This document shows, in pieces, positions 34,560 through 47,671 of a DNA stretch of 64,000 nucleotides. The notes under the pieces were generated by a model. The model searched no databases and was not told the origin of the DNA. It saw only the letters and a program-made list of their open reading frames with translations. Origin of the DNA: Geosiphon pyriformis (Eukaryota; Glomeromycota; Glomeromycetes; Archaeosporales; Geosiphonaceae); assembly GCA_016748015.1 (NCBI GenBank), contig JAAOMT010000617.1, positions 566,635 to 630,634 on the forward strand. Reading direction: 5' to 3'. Numbering within the stretch: position 1 is the stretch's first letter; every line of letters begins with the position of its first letter. Made by a program: the position numbers and the translations under genes.

Positions 34560-37500
34560 TTATACTTGATTTTTGCTGATTATTTGAGTCAGTATTACCA
34601 CAACAGACAACCAATCAGGTCGTTTATGATATTTCTTGAGTCATGTACCATAAACAGGATAATTATTAAAGATTGTTCTGAATTGATCTTGAAGAATATA
34701 AGAACCATTGTTCAAAACTTTGTTGACTATAAAGAGTCTTTTCCACTGGCTAAAAAATTTATTACCATAAATATTGTCTCTGTCTGAACAGTATTTTAGT
34801 ACCAAATTACCAACACTTAAAGAAAGTGTTTTAGAAGTTTTCTTTTTCTTAAGCTTTTCTTGAAACTGTTTTATCTTTTCAAAAGCAATTATTTGTGTTT
34901 CTACCAAGGAGTCAAGAATGGTACCAAGTTTTCTTTGCAAAATGTCTTTGTAATTCTCTATTGTGATCTTTTCAAAGAGTATTGTTTCAATATCAGTTTC
35001 TATTGGTAGTGTTGCCATGCATCCATAGAGCAGATAAAAAGGTTCATAACTTGTTATGTCATAATTCACAGTTCTATAAGCAAACAAAGCTGAAGGCAGT
35101 ACTTTGTCCTATAAGTTTGTTTCTTCACTGGTTTTGGCTAGGGTTTCACATAATGTTCTATTGAAATGTTCCACTAGGCCATTTGTTTGAGAATAATAAG
35201 GAGAGAAAAATTTATGACATATTTCCATTTTTCTACAAAGTTCTTCAACCAATGTACTGAGAAAAGCTCTTCCTCTATCAGATAAAAGTTCTTTGTGACA
35301 GCCATGATGGCAGATGATATCTTCATAAATGAAATTGGCTATTAAGACTGTTGTTTGGTCTGGAGTGGCTCTCGTTTCTACCCACTTTGTGAGATAGTTG
35401 GTAACTATAATAATGTATCTGTTGCCATTAGGGATTATTGTTAAAGGTCCAACAACATCTATACCAATTCTGTCAAATGGTTGACCAACAAAGATTGGAT
35501 GAATATCTTTTTTTTATTGGGTTTGCTTCTTTTTTGGCAGATGTTACAGGTTTTGATGTATTCAGCAATGTTTTTTCCCAAGATAGGCCAATAATAGTGA
35601 GCTAAAGTTTTCTGTATTGTCTTTGTTTTTCTAAAATGTCTAACTAATAGATCAGTATGCATGTTGTATATTACAATTTCTTTTTCTTCAAATCTTATAA
35701 CTCTTTGGGAGCAGTCAGGATATTTTCTGTTTCTTTTGTATAATTGGTTCTGGTAGATCAAATAGAAATTTGATTGTTTATGTAAATGTTCTCTTTGTTG
35801 TCAAATGTAGTCTGGTGGGTATTGTCCTTTACCCAAAAATTCTATTAGGGCAGAATAGTTGTCCATGTCCATTATTATGTTTGTTTATGAGAGAATTACC
35901 AATAATTAAGTTGGTTTGGTTTGAGAAGTTGTACTGTTACTGGATGGTAAGTCTAGAGAGAGCATTGGCATTTTGATGATTAGCTTTTTTGTGGTGTTGA
36001 ATATTATAGTCGAATTTATCTAGATGAAGTATCCAGTGAGTTATCCATTTATGTTCCAGATTCTTTTTATTGTGCAGCCAAACCAAGGCTTGATGATTTG
36101 TTACTACCAGGAATTTGGCACCAAGAAAATATTGGTTCTAATAGCTAGTAGCCCAGACTACTGCTAAGCATTCTTGTTCAGTTACTGAATAGTTCTTTTC
36201 TGCTGGTACGAGAGATCTACTGGCATATGCTATAGTATGTTCTCTGCCATTTTCATCTTTTTGTGAGAGTACAGTACCAAGTCCATAACCAGATGCATCA
36301 GTGTGGAGGATAAAAGATTGGTTCAGATCAGATTGCTTAAGGATTGGTTCAGTAACAAGTTTTTCCTTCAGGATTTCAAAGGCTTTTTGCTGGTGTGTCC
36401 CAGTTATAATTGACATTTTTCTTGAGTAGTTGGTTGAGAGAAAAAGCAATTTTGGAGAAATCCTTGATGAATTTGCGATAGTAAGAAGCCAAACCAAGGA
36501 AAAAGTGTAGTTCAGGAACATTTATTGGTTGTTTAATATTTTGAACTTTTTCAACTTTGGCTGGGTCAGGGAAGATTCCATCTTTTGTAATAAAATGACC
36601 AAGAAACTGGGTGGATTGGCATCCAAAGAAAGATTTGATTGGGTTGATCTTAAGGCCAGCATTCCTGAGCAGGTCAAAAACCTTTTGCAAATGTTCAAGG
36701 TGTCCATCCCAGGTTTTTGAATATACCATTATGTTGTCCAAGTAAACCAGAACAAAGTTTTCTTTTACTGATTCAAACACTTTATCCATTAGGCATTGAA
36801 AGGTAAGAGGAGCAATAGTGAGACCAAAAGACATAACTGTGAATTCATAGGTGCTATACTTGGTAATGAAAGCAGTTTTTTTTCTGCTTTCTGGATTCAT
36901 TTTTACTTGCCAGAATCCAGCAGTTAAGTCAATAGTTGAGAAGAAAGCAGTACCATTGAATTTGTCTAGCATTGCATTAATTTTGGGGAGTGGGTATATG
37001 TCTCTTATAGTAATGGCATTTAATTAGTGGTAGTCAACACAGAAGCATAAGGTTCCATCTTTTTTGGATACCACTACAACTGGGAAAGCCCATTTACTCT
37101 TAGTTTCTTGTATGAATCCAAGATCTTTTATCCTGTTTATCTCTTTCTTGATAAACTCATCATTATGATGATTGGATTAATAAGGCTTCAAATAGATGGG
37201 GCGAGTGTTTTTGGTGGTGATAGTGTGTTGTATTACATGGGTTTATCCAGAGGTATCACCTTCTTTTGAGATAACTGGACTGTTTCTAGCCAATAGGTTT
37301 TCAATATCTATTTTTCTTTCTTCTGGGGAAGGTTTTTTTTGTTCTACAACAAATGATTAGATCTCAGGTGGTTCATTCTCAAAGGACTTCTGTACTTCTT
37401 TTATTTCTTCCCTGAATATTAAACTGATTGGTTCCCAATCTTTGTAATAGATTAGGCAGGATTTGCATTCATCACTTGGCAAATACAAAGGTTTATTGCA

Positions 37501-38621
37501 CCAGTATCTGACACAAAGGCCATGCCACCAATAGCTGTATTTGGCTTTTTTGTCAGGCTTTTGGTTAAAGATTCTTCTAAGGATATCATAATAGGGCTAG
37601 CAGATCAGCTTTCTATTTACCATTCCTTTTTTATCTGCTTTAACATTATCTAATAGTTTGTCATTGTTGGTAAAGATGATGTAGGCAAGTTCAGCAGTTT
37701 TTTTTTGTTCTTCTTGTTCATCTTTTTTATTACTTTCTTTGTCATCTGACTCATCTGATTGCTCTTCTTCTTGGCTTTGTTTGGGTACTGGAGAAGTTGT
37801 CCAATAGCAACACTTAACCACAATAGGTTTTTTACTACATCTGATGGTTAATTCACAAAGTTCATAATCAAGCAAGGCTTTTGCTTTCTTGAGCCATTTA
37901 TTGCCAACTATTATAGTGTATTCTTTTGCTTCAGATACTTCCATGTCAGTTTTAATACTGATGCCATTGATTCAGACAAGAACAGCTTTGGCTATGCCCA
38001 GACCTTTTTTCTTGTCACCATGTATGTTAGTCATTGGTCATGTGGATGGTTCATCAATCTTTCTGCCAATTGCTTTTAAGAAGTGTTTGGCAATGATGCT
38101 AACAGATGATCTACTATCCAGGATTAGATCAATGAAGTAACCAGCCACTTGGGCCTTACAAATGAGAAGTGTGACATTGCTGTTGTCAGCAAGTCCAGCT
38201 TGGTGTGGACATTTGTTGGTCTTTGGTGTCTTTTTCTTTAGTATCAATGATTTACAAAGATTTTTTCTGAATTGTGGATGAGTTATTAGTTGGCCAAATG
38301 TAATGTGTGCTGGGGTTTCCATGAGATCTTTAACAACAGAATAGGATCCAGATTTTTGTACAATTTCTGGGAGTTCCAACTTTGGAGAATTCTTGAAAAC
38401 TTTGGCTTTTGGTGGTTCATTGTTATCAGCTGTTGATGTGAAAGCTTTATTGAGATCCAGTATAAAATCAATCTTGGCTTTCTTCTTCTTTCTGATTGAT
38501 TCTAAGGTATTGATTGCCAGTTCGTCTATGTAATGGTTATTATCAGTTAAGTTGAAAGTGAAAAAGGGGTTTTCTTCTGTTTGGCTTGTACTCTCACTCT
38601 TTGGAGGTGTGCCTACCAGTT
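34560..38621 (-). pseudogene. G3 pol: protease, RT, RNase H, integrase
   Basis: Gypsy polyprotein on the minus strand. Protease (38380-37850) carries LDSRSSVS in place of DSG. An acidic spacer (37760-37690) and the Cys-rich segment (about 37540-37430) follow. RT (37080-36540) has FFSTIDLTAGFWQVKM, FGLTIAPLTF and YLDN (36743-36733). RNase H runs about 36500-36140 with HTDASGYGLG, YASRSLVPAEKN and [10 protein letters not shown]. Integrase (35770-34640) has CNICQKRS, an SDRGRAF-like loop and the E motif LVE. Stops are scattered, for example 37597 and 36138. Confidence 0.87.
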
Positions 38622-38625
38622 TAAA
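38613..38625 (-). promoter_or_regulatory. -1 frameshift heptamer and gag stop (G3)
   Basis: TTTAAAC on the minus strand at 38625-38619, followed by TGG TAG. It has the same phase, spacing and downstream GGCACACCTCC context as in G2. Confidence 0.68.
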
Positions 38626-40166
38626 GGCTGATAAACTGTGGCTTTCACTAGGGGATCCTCTCCAAAAAAATTGATGTTGGCATGATTAGGTCTTTGATTA
38701 GGAGCATTGTTGTTGATAGGTCTGTTGTTTTGATTGTTATTGTTTCTGGGAACTGGAAGGGGCAAGGAAAAATTGTTGCAATCTCTTGAGAAGTGTCCAG
38801 TTAATTCACAATGGTAACATACAGGTGGGCCACGATTTTGTTGTTTTTGATAAGGGAGCTGTTGGGGCTGATTAAAGCATGGCTTAAATCTAGGTCAAAG
38901 TGGTTGTTGATTTTCTCTGACTGCTTGGGCTAAGGGTTCCAATAGCCAAGCAAGATTGGCTGTAAGTCTATCTATTAATTGTCCATTGGGATCTTAAGTC
39001 TGAGCAGTAAAAAAGGTAGCAGCCAATTGGGGAGTAAAAACCAAAATAAGAGCAGGAGTGAAGACTGGAAGTGTAAATCCCAAATGCATTCTTTAGTTAT
39101 TTTCAATTCTTTGAGCTAATTCAATGGCCATATCCATTGTAGGATTGTCTTTAAGGGCCAAAAGAGGCCAGAAAGCATATGATAGATCAGTTTTCAATCC
39201 TTTTGTGAAGGAGTGAATTTTTTGCTCTTCTGTCCAGTTTCTCCCAGAATCTACATGTTTGATTAGCTTTTTGATAGCTTTGGCATATTCAGTCACTACT
39301 TTTCTAGGGCCTTGAGTTCTTTTTTCCAGTTTTATGCACTATTTGAATATTAATATTGGGGTTCTGAATTTTGTTTTAAACCAGATAGTGAAAGAAATAT
39401 TGTCTTCTCTAGCATTTGCCAGTGCCCATCTAATGATTTTTTAATGAGCATTGGTATTGGTTTCTTATAAAAACCAAGTAGCAGGAGAGCCTTAGAGGTA
39501 GCCACCAACGATTTGGAACTTGTATTTATTATCATATTGGTTTGCTGTGGCAGCTCTCTCAAAATCATCCAGCCATTTGATTGGATTTTGGACATCACCT
39601 CTAAATAATAATAATGGGGTGTTGTTTCTTCACCCTAAAGCAGTCTGAATACTTTGAAGAGCAATCAGAATATTTTGTTGTAGAGGGTCTTGAGCTATTG
39701 GTTCAGATATAACCATTTGTGTAGAGTGTTCTGATTCACTTGAAAAGAGATCAAAAACAGGAGCAGTTTGATAACTTTCTTTTTTTGTTTCAAGAGGAGT
39801 TTCTGTTGATTGATGAGCAGCAATCCAAATGTGGATTTGATGATTCAGATATTCGAAATCAGGGTGTTAGTGTTCAAAGATAGTAGAATATAAGAGCTGA
39901 TTGATATTGTTGTTTCTTTCTTCAAAGTTGTCTTCAAAATAAGCTTAGTCAAAGTAATAGATTGTATAAGTTGCATAGGTTTCAGCTGAATGGTCATTCA
40001 AGAACCAGTTCCAAAAGTCTTGGAATTATCTGCTGGATTGTTCTTCAATGGGAAAGCAAATCAAGCAGAAGAGCAAAGGATTGAGTTTAATAAAGTCTAG
40101 ATTGTTTTTGTTGTGTGCTTTAAAGTGTTTTTTTGATTGTTGTGGCAGATATAAATAATCACCCAT
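38613..40166 (-). pseudogene. G3 gag
   Basis: Capsid-nucleocapsid precursor starting at ATG 40166-40164. It includes the capsid core (about 39700-39090: IQSNGWMILREL-type alternate frame shows an indel near 39600), the MDMAIELAQ segment, a Pro/Gln linker and a CCHC knuckle near 38825-38780. It ends at the TAG at 38615-38613 after the slip heptamer (38625-38619). Several stops and at least one frameshift. Confidence 0.78.
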
Positions 40167-40218
40167 ACAATAGTAAACAAAGTGAATTTTGACAACTTCA
40201 CAGGGAGTACCACTTTTA

Positions 40219-40968
40219 TGTTATGAGTTGGAGTAACAAGCTAATAGATAGCAAAGGAGAACAGAATTATAGGGTGATGAAAAGAATCAAAAAAAATTCA
40301 ACTTTAAAGAGCAAATTAAATAAGTATGGATTCAATGTATGAGATCAGTTTCATAAAATATCTCAGTTGCTATGCTTTTCAAAAGGTAACTAGGGAATCT
40401 GAAGATAGAAGGATAGTCCATATTGTCAACAAATAATCACACTTAGTATAATTCTATGTCTTATGTTGGCGCTTTTAGAATTCAATATCAAGTATCAGAT
40501 GTGCTTTTCAGTTACGTTTTATTCAATAATCTCCAAATGTTGCAATTATACATATTCAGGAAAAGGGTAAGGAATAACCAACAAGTAATCTTTTATCTTT
40601 AAAATGTTCAGATACTTGAAAGTAGAGAAAGAGAAATTAGCGATAAGAAAAAGATTGAGATGAAGTTGTTATTTTATTTCTTTATTTCTTTGATTCTTAC
40701 ATGCTTTTCTATAGCTAAGAGATTTATTATTTATATAGCTGTCAAAAGTGATTAATGATCAGATCAACAACTAGGTCAATGATCAGGTCAATGATCAAGT
40801 CAATGATCAGGTTATTGATCATGTCAATGATCAGGTCAATAATCAGATCAATGATTAGGCATTAATCAAGTCAATGATTACTTACTAAAAATAGAGTGGC
40901 TAATTTATGTAACATCAGTGGCTAATACATGTGATAATTAATAAGAAGTATAAGTTTTAACTGTAACA
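40219..40968 (-). repeat. G3 5' LTR
   Basis: A 750-bp LTR, minus orientation, TGTTATGAGTTGG to AACTGTAACA, with about eleven U3 units (40750-40882). On its internal side, in sense, a TGG-starting primer-binding-site candidate (TGGTACTCCCTGTGAAG) begins six bases after the LTR end. Confidence 0.93.
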
Positions 40969-42481
40969 GTATGAATCCAAGATCTTTCATCCAGTTTATC
41001 TCTTTCTTGATGAACTTATTATTGTGTTGATTGGATTGATTAGGTTTTAAATAGATGGGGCAAGTTTCTTTTGTGGTGATGGTGTGTTGTATCACATGAG
41101 TTCATCCAGGGGTATTACTTTCTTTTGAGATAACTGGGCTATTTCTAGCCAACAGATTTTCAATGTTCACTTTTTTTTTTTCAGAAGAAAGTTCTCTTTG
41201 TTCTTTAACTAGAAATTTGATTTCAGGTAGTTCATTTTCAAAGGACTTTTGTACTTCTTTTAGTTTTTTTCTGAGTATTAAACTAATTGGCTCCCAATCT
41301 TTGTAATAGATTAAGCAGAACTTATATTCATTACTAAGGGAATACAAGGGTTTATCACACCAGCACTTGGCACAAGGACCATGTCACCAATAACTGTATT
41401 TTGCTTTCTTGCCAGGTTTTCTATCAAAGGTTCTTCTAAGGATATCATAGTAGGGCCAGCAAATCAGCTTGTCATTTATCATGATTTCTTCTTTGTCAGC
41501 TTTAATATTGTCTAGTGGCTTGCCATTGCTGGTGAAGATAATATAGACAAGTTTAGCAGTTTTTTCTTGTTCTTCTTGATCTTTTTTTTCATCGCTCTCA
41601 TCATCATCTGATTCATCTGATTGTTTTTCTTCTTAGTTTTGCTTGGGTACTGGAGAAGTTTTTCAATGGCAACATTTAACCACAATGTGTTTTTCACTAC
41701 ATCTAATGATTAGCTCACAAAGTTCATAATCAAGTAGTGCTTTAGCTTTCTTAAGCCACTTATTGTCAACAATTATGGTGTACTCTTTTGCTTCAGATAC
41801 TTCCATATCAGTTTCAATGCTGATACCATTGATGCAAACAGAAATAGCTTTGGTTATACTCAGGCCTTTCTTTTTGTTATCATGTACATTGATCATTGGT
41901 CAAGTAGAAGGCTTATTAATCTTTCTGCCAATTGCTTTAAGAAAGTATTTGGCAATTACACTAACAGATAATTCACTGTCTAAAATTAGATCAATAAAGT
42001 AACCAGCCACTTGAGCTTTACAAATGAGAGGGGTAACATTACTGTTGTCAGCAAGTTTAACTTGGCATGGGTGTTTATTGGTTTTTGGTGTTTTCTTTTT
42101 TGGAATTAATGACTTGTGAAGATTTTTTTTAAACTGTAGATAGGTCATTAATTGGCCAAAAGTGATATGTATTGGGGTTTTCATAAGATTTTTAACAACA
42201 GAATAAGAGCCAGATTTTTGTACTATTTCTGGGGATTTCAACTTTGGAGAATTTTTAAAAACTTTAGCCTTTGGTGACTCATTGTTATTAGCAGTAGAGG
42301 TTGAGGCTTTGTTGGGATCTAGAACGAAATTAATCTTGGCATTTTTCTTCTTTCTTATCAAGTCAGAAGTGTTGATTGCCAGTTCATTCATATTATGGTT
42401 ATTATCAGTTAGATTAAAGGCAAAAAAGGGGTTTTCTTTTGGTTGGCTTGCACTCTCACCCTTTGGAGGTGCACCTACTAG
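40969..42481 (-). pseudogene. G4 pol 5' part: protease and Cys-rich spacer
   Basis: Minus strand. The pol entry region (42391 onward, NELAINTSDLIRKKKNAK) leads to the VAGYFIDLILDSELSVSVI protease core (about 42000-41940, Gly of DSG lost), and EAKEYTIIVDNKWLKKAKALL. An acidic tract (41640-41570), the Cys-rich segment (about 41400-41290) and the linker to RT follow. RT continues at 33137 beyond the G3 insertion. The gag stop and slip heptamer (42487-42481) lie at its start. Confidence 0.82.
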
Positions 42482-42819
42482 TTTAAAGGCTGATAAACAG
42501 TGGCTTCAACTAAGGGATCTTCTTCAAAGAAATTGATGTTGGCATGATTAGGTTTTTGATTGGAAACATTGTTGTTAATGGTTCTGTTGTTTTGATTGTC
42601 ATAGTTTCTGGAAGCTGGAGATGGCAAAAGAGAATTGTTGCAATCTCTTAAGAAATGTTTAGTTAATTTACAGCAGTAGCACACAAGTGGGCCATAATTT
42701 TGCTCTCTTTGGTAAGAAGGCTGCTGAGGCTGATTAAAATGGGGTTCAAATCTGGGTCTTTGGGGTTGTTAATTTTTTCTGAGTGTTTGAGCTAAGGGTT
42801 CTAATAATTAGGCAAGATT

Positions 42820-45280
42820 TTTTTTTTTTGTTAATATGTAGCCATGCTGGTCATTTATTAGTTATGACCACAGTAATATAGCATTTTCATAAAGCCAGCT
42901 CACCCAATAATACAAAATCACAAGATGCAGCTAACCACAAGTGAAAAGCCTTAACTATACACTAATATTACTTTTGCTATCTAATGTATCAAACATATCT
43001 AATTTATACATCTTACCCATAATGCTAACAAGCTTATGACTATTTTTAACCATACCACTCATTCACTTAGCAGTCTGATTAGAACTGGATTTGATCCTGG
43101 AAGACTGATCTTCTCATAGGTGCATCATAACATCAAAGATATTATTATAAACTGAAAAGTCTTTATTATTATCATCATCATTAACATTATCAACCATGTT
43201 ATCAACATCTGATCTATTCTTCAAGCAGACTTATTCACATATTTTCTCAAGGTGTGTCATTCTTTTTTGCATTACAGTGGCAACAACAGCCAAGCCTTTA
43301 TTTTGCTTAGCCAATCCATCCACACATTTTTTAACTAACACATTCATGGTAAATGGAGTAGACAACAATTTGGTAACCAATGCAACCAGAGCACTAACAG
43401 ATTCAACTAAGAATTTTATCAACACAGATAGTTCACTAAGGTGGGATTCCAGAGAAGCCAACCTAGATTCAACAGCAGAATTGGAAGCAGAAAGAACAGT
43501 AGACAACATAGGTGTCACAGTTTTGGGAGGACCACCAAGATCCAAGTCCATATCAGCAGCACCAGCACCAGAAGGAACCACAAAAGCAGTAGTCTTGGCA
43601 TAAAATTTAGATCCAACAAATGAAGGTTTGAAATTTTTGGGGCCACCAAAGATGTTGAAAGGGAGTTTGAGTGGAAGAGGAGATAACTTCTTGTAGTCCA
43701 CAGCCAAATGATTCAAGTCTTAACATCTGTAGCAGTGACAATATTCAGAAATTTTCCACCAGATGTGACAATCATACAAGATACTAGTTTTTGACACAGC
43801 AACATTCAGAGATTCCAAGAAATCAAAGGTAACCACAGCAAAGCATTGACATCAATAAGATTCAGGGGAGTGAGGAATAAAACATGTATGGCCACCAACT
43901 TGGGAGACCAAATTACTTATTTCAAAGGCAGTACAACCAAATAGAAGATTGAACAACTTAGCTTTGAATGCATCTCTTGAGAAAATAACCTCCTTTTGGT
44001 TGGCAATAAAAAAAATCCTAATACTATCTTTTCTAACCAATACAGACCAGTTAGAGAGAACAGCAGCAGCAGAAGAAATGTCTTTAAAATTAACCACAGC
44101 ATATTGCCATAAGCCAGCAGACTTTAACTTAACAGAAGTGACAACACCAAAAATGCTAAGAGCAGCTTTGATGTCATCAGAAAAGATATATCACACAGTG
44201 CAACTGACAAAAAAGGGGAAATAACAGAGGCCACACCAGAAGACCATGCAATCTTAAGAGTAGTCAATAAAACCTTATCACTGATGGCCACTTTGGTGAC
44301 ACCATTTAGACTCTTCTGAGATGTAAATTCTACACAGAACAACTTGACAGCATCTCATGAAACTGATTTAAGCCCAATAAAACCAGGCAGTGACTGAAAC
44401 AAGGAACTAAGCAGAGCCATTTTGATCTTAAATGTAGCACCAGATACAAGATTGGAGGCCATCCAACCAAAGAATCTTTGATGACCATTCACATTCTCCT
44501 AAGCACTACCATCAGCAGCACCAGAAACTGGGGAAGGAACAGTTGATTCTATTTCCATCTGATCAGCACAATCTTTGAGATTATCTGGATTGATGGACTG
44601 TTTTGCTACTAGGATTGACAATGATCTTCCAGAGAGTACCTTATCAGGCAACACAGCCAGTGGTTGATCTTGGCTCATCTTAAGAGATGTGCTACTGCTG
44701 TTGTCATCCATATCAGGAAGAAGGCTGGCTGCTGCTGTAGAGATCTTACCAAAGATCTCATCTGGAACCACAAAAAAGTTTGGTGTGACTATAGCAGTTG
44801 TGACTGTCTGCTGCTGTTTTTTGGAATTTTTTGCTTTCATGGCCATTTGTAAAGCAGTAGTAGTAGAAATAGTAATGGGAGTGGTGAGAGCAGGAAAGAC
44901 CAACTTGTTGACTGGTCTGTTATTAAAAATCTTTGGGCTTTTAGAAACAGTAAAGACAACACTAAAACTAATCCAAATGTGTCTTTTAAAAGGAACTTTG
45001 ACTGGAAAACTACCAGCCAAAGATGAATAAAATGAACCAGAAGCTACTAAAGACAGCTTTTCACTACTATTTTTTAAAGGAAATATTGTCAGAACATTTT
45101 GTTTAGCTGCTTCAATAACAGAGAGACCCTCTTATGTTGAAACTTTATTAGTTACTATAGGAAAAGTAATGTTTGCAACTTTTTTACTCTTAACTCTATT
45201 CATGGTTATAAAAATTAGGAGAGAAAGAGTTTTATAATGTTTAGTACTGTTTTTATTTAGATCCAACTCAATTTCTCAGA
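42820..45280 (-). mobile_element. Half-LINE B3 (full-length)
   Basis: A minus-strand B element of about 2.46 kb inside G4 gag. Its T tract (42820-42829, sense poly(A)) and a target duplication, caagatt, with a further few diverged bases (42813-42819 and 45281-45287), mark the ends. It has one ORF and the shared 3' UTR. About 50 bp beyond the conserved 5' leader (45232-45280) are unlike the other copies. Confidence 0.9.
42955..45203 (-). pseudogene. B3 ORF1
   Basis: B-type RRM/CCHC protein on the minus strand. The first family ATG is ATA; the second in-frame ATG (45203-45201) could serve. It contains ADQMEIESTVPSPVSG, the RRM-like block (44342-43850) and SVLVRKDSIRI. A knuckle region (about 43740-43680) has an internal stop and its last Cys changed to Tyr (HLAVDYKK). 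A coiled-coil stretch follows, then an Asp/Asn tract weaker than in B1. Deletion and stops near 44190 and 43730. Confidence 0.78.
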
Positions 45281-46525
45281 CAAGATTGGCTGTGAGTCTA
45301 TCTATTATTTTTTCATAGAAATCTGGAGTTTGGGCAGTAAAAAAAGTGACAACCATTTAAAAAACAGGAGCCATAATAGAAACAGGAGCAAAAACTAGAA
45401 GTGTAGATCCTAGGTGCATTTTTTGATTGTCTTCTATTCTCTAGACAAGTTTAATAGCCATATCCATTATGGGATTGTTTTTCAGTGCCAGGAGGGGCCA
45501 AAGAGCATAAAAAAGATCAGTTCTTAATCTTTTTGTAAAAGAATGAATCTTTTGCTCTTCTGTCCAGTTTTTTTTAGAATCTACTCACTTGATTAATTTT
45601 CTGATTGCTTTGGCATACTCAGTTACAATTTCACCAAAACTTTGGGTTCTTCTTTTTAATTCCATATGTCATTTAGATATTAAGATAAGAGTTCTAAATT
45701 TAGTTTCAAACTGGGTTGTGAAAGAAGTGTTTTCTTTTCTAGCATTTGTTGGTGCCCATCTAATGATTTTTTGGTGAGCACCAACATTAGTTTCTTGTGA
45801 AAACCAAGTAGCAAGAGAGCCTTGGAGGTAGCCACCAACAATTTGGAACTTGTATTCATTATCATATTGGTTGGCTGTGACAGCTCTTTCAAAATCATCC
45901 AACCATTCAATTAGATCTTGTGTATTGTCTCTGAATAATGGTAATAGAATATTGTTTCTTCGTCCTAAAGCAGTTTGTATATCTTGTAGGGCAATTAGAA
46001 TGTTTTGTTGTATGGGATCATTAGTCATTAGTTCAGGAGTAACTGTTTGTGTAGATGAATCTGATTTGCTTAATAAAAGGTCAAAAACAGGAACAGTTTG
46101 GTAGCTTTCTTCTTCTGTTTCAAAGGGAGTTTTAGTTGCTTGATGGGCAGCAATTCAAGTGTGGATTTGATGATTCAGATATTCGAAATCAGAGGGCTGT
46201 TGTTCAAAGATTGTGGAGTATAAAAGCTGATTGATACTGTTGTTTTTTTCTTCAAAGTTGTCTTTAAAATAAGCTTGGTCAAAGTAATAGGTTGTATAAG
46301 CTGTATAGGTTTTAGCTAAAACTTGTTTAAGAACCAGTTCTAAAAGTCTTGGAATTGTCTGCTGGATTGTTCTTTAATGGGGAAGCAAATTAAACAGAAA
46401 GGCAAAAGATTAAGTTGTTATGTGCTTCAAAATATTCTTCTGATTATTGTGACAGGTATGAATAATCACCCATACAATAGGAAACAGAGTGAATTTTGAC
46501 AACCTTACAGGAAGCACCACTTTTA

Positions 46526-47180
46526 TGTTACAGGTTGGAGTAACAAGCTAACGGATAGCAAGGGAGAACAGGATTGTAGGGTAATAGAAATAATCAAAGA
46601 GATTTCAACTTCAAAGAGCAAATTGAATAAGTATGAATTCAATGTGTAAGATCAGTCTCATAAAATATTTTAGTTGCTATACTTTTTAAAAGATAACTGG
46701 AAAATCTAAAGGTAGAGGAATAGTTCATACTGTCAACAAATGATTACACCTAATATAATTCTATGTCTTATGTTAGCACTCTTAAAATTCAATATCAGAT
46801 ATCAAATGTACTCTTCAGTTATGTTTTATTTAATAATCTTCAAATGCTGTAATTACACATTTTAGGAAAAAATAGGGAATAACCAACAAGTAATTTTTTA
46901 TCCCAAAATGTTCAGATATTTAAAGATAGGGAAAGAGAAATTTAGCAATAAAAGAATGATTGAAATAAAAGTTGTTATTTTATTTCTTTTTTTTCTTTGA
47001 TTCTTATATGCTTTTCTACAGTTAAGAGATTTATTATTTATATAGCTATTAAAAGTGGTCAATGATCAGGTCAATGACTAGATTAATGATCATTTTCTAA
47101 AAATAGAGTGGCTAATTTATATAATATTAGTGGCTAATACATGTAATAATTAATAAGAAGTATAAGTTTCAACCATAACA
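46526..47180 (-). repeat. G4 5' LTR
   Basis: A 655-bp LTR, minus orientation, TGTTACAGGTTGG to AACCATAACA, with about three U3 units (47056-47092), the lowest count seen. In sense, TGGTGCTTCCTGTAAGG starts six bases after its end as a primer-binding-site candidate. Confidence 0.92.
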
Positions 47181-47549
47181 GTGTGTTGTATCACATAAGT
47201 ATGTCCAGAAGTATTATCTTTTTTTAAAATAACTGAACTGTTTTGAGCCAACAAATTTTCAATGTCTATTTTTTTTTTTTCTGAGAAAAGTTTTTTTTGC
47301 TCTATTATTAATGACTGTATCTCTGATGGTTTATTCTCAAAAAACTTTTGTACTTCTTTTATTTCATCTTGAAATATTAAATTGATTGGTTCCCAATCTT
47401 TGTAATAGATCAGACAGGATTTGTATTTATTACTGAGAGAATACAATAGCTTATTACACCAATACTGGATACAAAAACCATGTTACTAATAACTGTATTT
47501 GGCTTTCTTGTCAGACTTTCTGTCAAAAGTTATTTTAAGTATGTCATAG
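47181..47549 (-). mobile_element. Gypsy fragment G5 (protease-RT spacer)
   Basis: Minus-strand remnant encoding the Cys-rich spacer and linker (YKSCLIYYKDWEPINLIF, FENKPSEIQSLIIEQKK, DIENLLAQNSSVI, VIQHT). It is bounded on the left by the G4 LTR, inserted right after gatacaacacac in its sense, and on the right by the G6 LTR. It is probably a piece of an older element into which both landed. Confidence 0.8.
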
Positions 47550-47671
47550 TTTTATGGTTGAAACCTATACTTCTTATTAATTATCACATGTATTAGCCAC
47601 TAATATTATATAATTAGCCACTCTATTTTTAGATAGTGATCATTGACCTGATCAATGACCTGATCATTAAT

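Larger units (their letters stand above)
33142..40968 (-). mobile_element. Gypsy G3, two-LTR element inserted in G4
   Basis: A complete-length minus-strand gypsy element of 7827 bp with both LTRs (33142-33892 and 40219-40968), flanked by the 4-bp duplication gtat (33138-33141 and 40969-40972). Removing it joins the G4 pol sequence. Both LTRs carry about eleven 12-bp U3 units, as expected for LTRs copied from one RNA. Internal order: gag, frameshift site, pol, 3' ORF. It is inactive through stops, YLDN in RT and a lost start codon in the 3' ORF. Confidence 0.94.
42475..46473 (-). pseudogene. G4 gag, interrupted by B3
   Basis: Minus-strand gag starting at ATG 46473-46471. The capsid core (46028-45669: ALQDIQTALGRRNNILLPLF, EWLDDFERAVTANQ, FQIVGGYLQGSLATWF) is the best preserved version in the window. 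B3 lies between 45280 and 42820. The knuckle CYCCKLTKHFLRDC (about 42684-42640) and the end QPLN follow, with a TAG at the Trp codon after TTTAAAC (42487-42481). Stops at 45667 and elsewhere. Confidence 0.83.
31357..47180 (-). mobile_element. Gypsy G4, split by G3 and by B3
   Basis: A minus-strand G element. From right to left: 5' LTR (46526-47180), gag (46473-45288 and 42819-42475), protease and spacer (42474-40969), RT to integrase (33141-31357). G3 interrupts it at gtat (33138-33141 and 40969-40972). B3 interrupts gag at a caagatt duplication (42813-42819 and 45281-45287). Integrase is cut at 31357 by the plus-strand LTR, so its 3' ORF and 3' LTR are missing here. Confidence 0.9.
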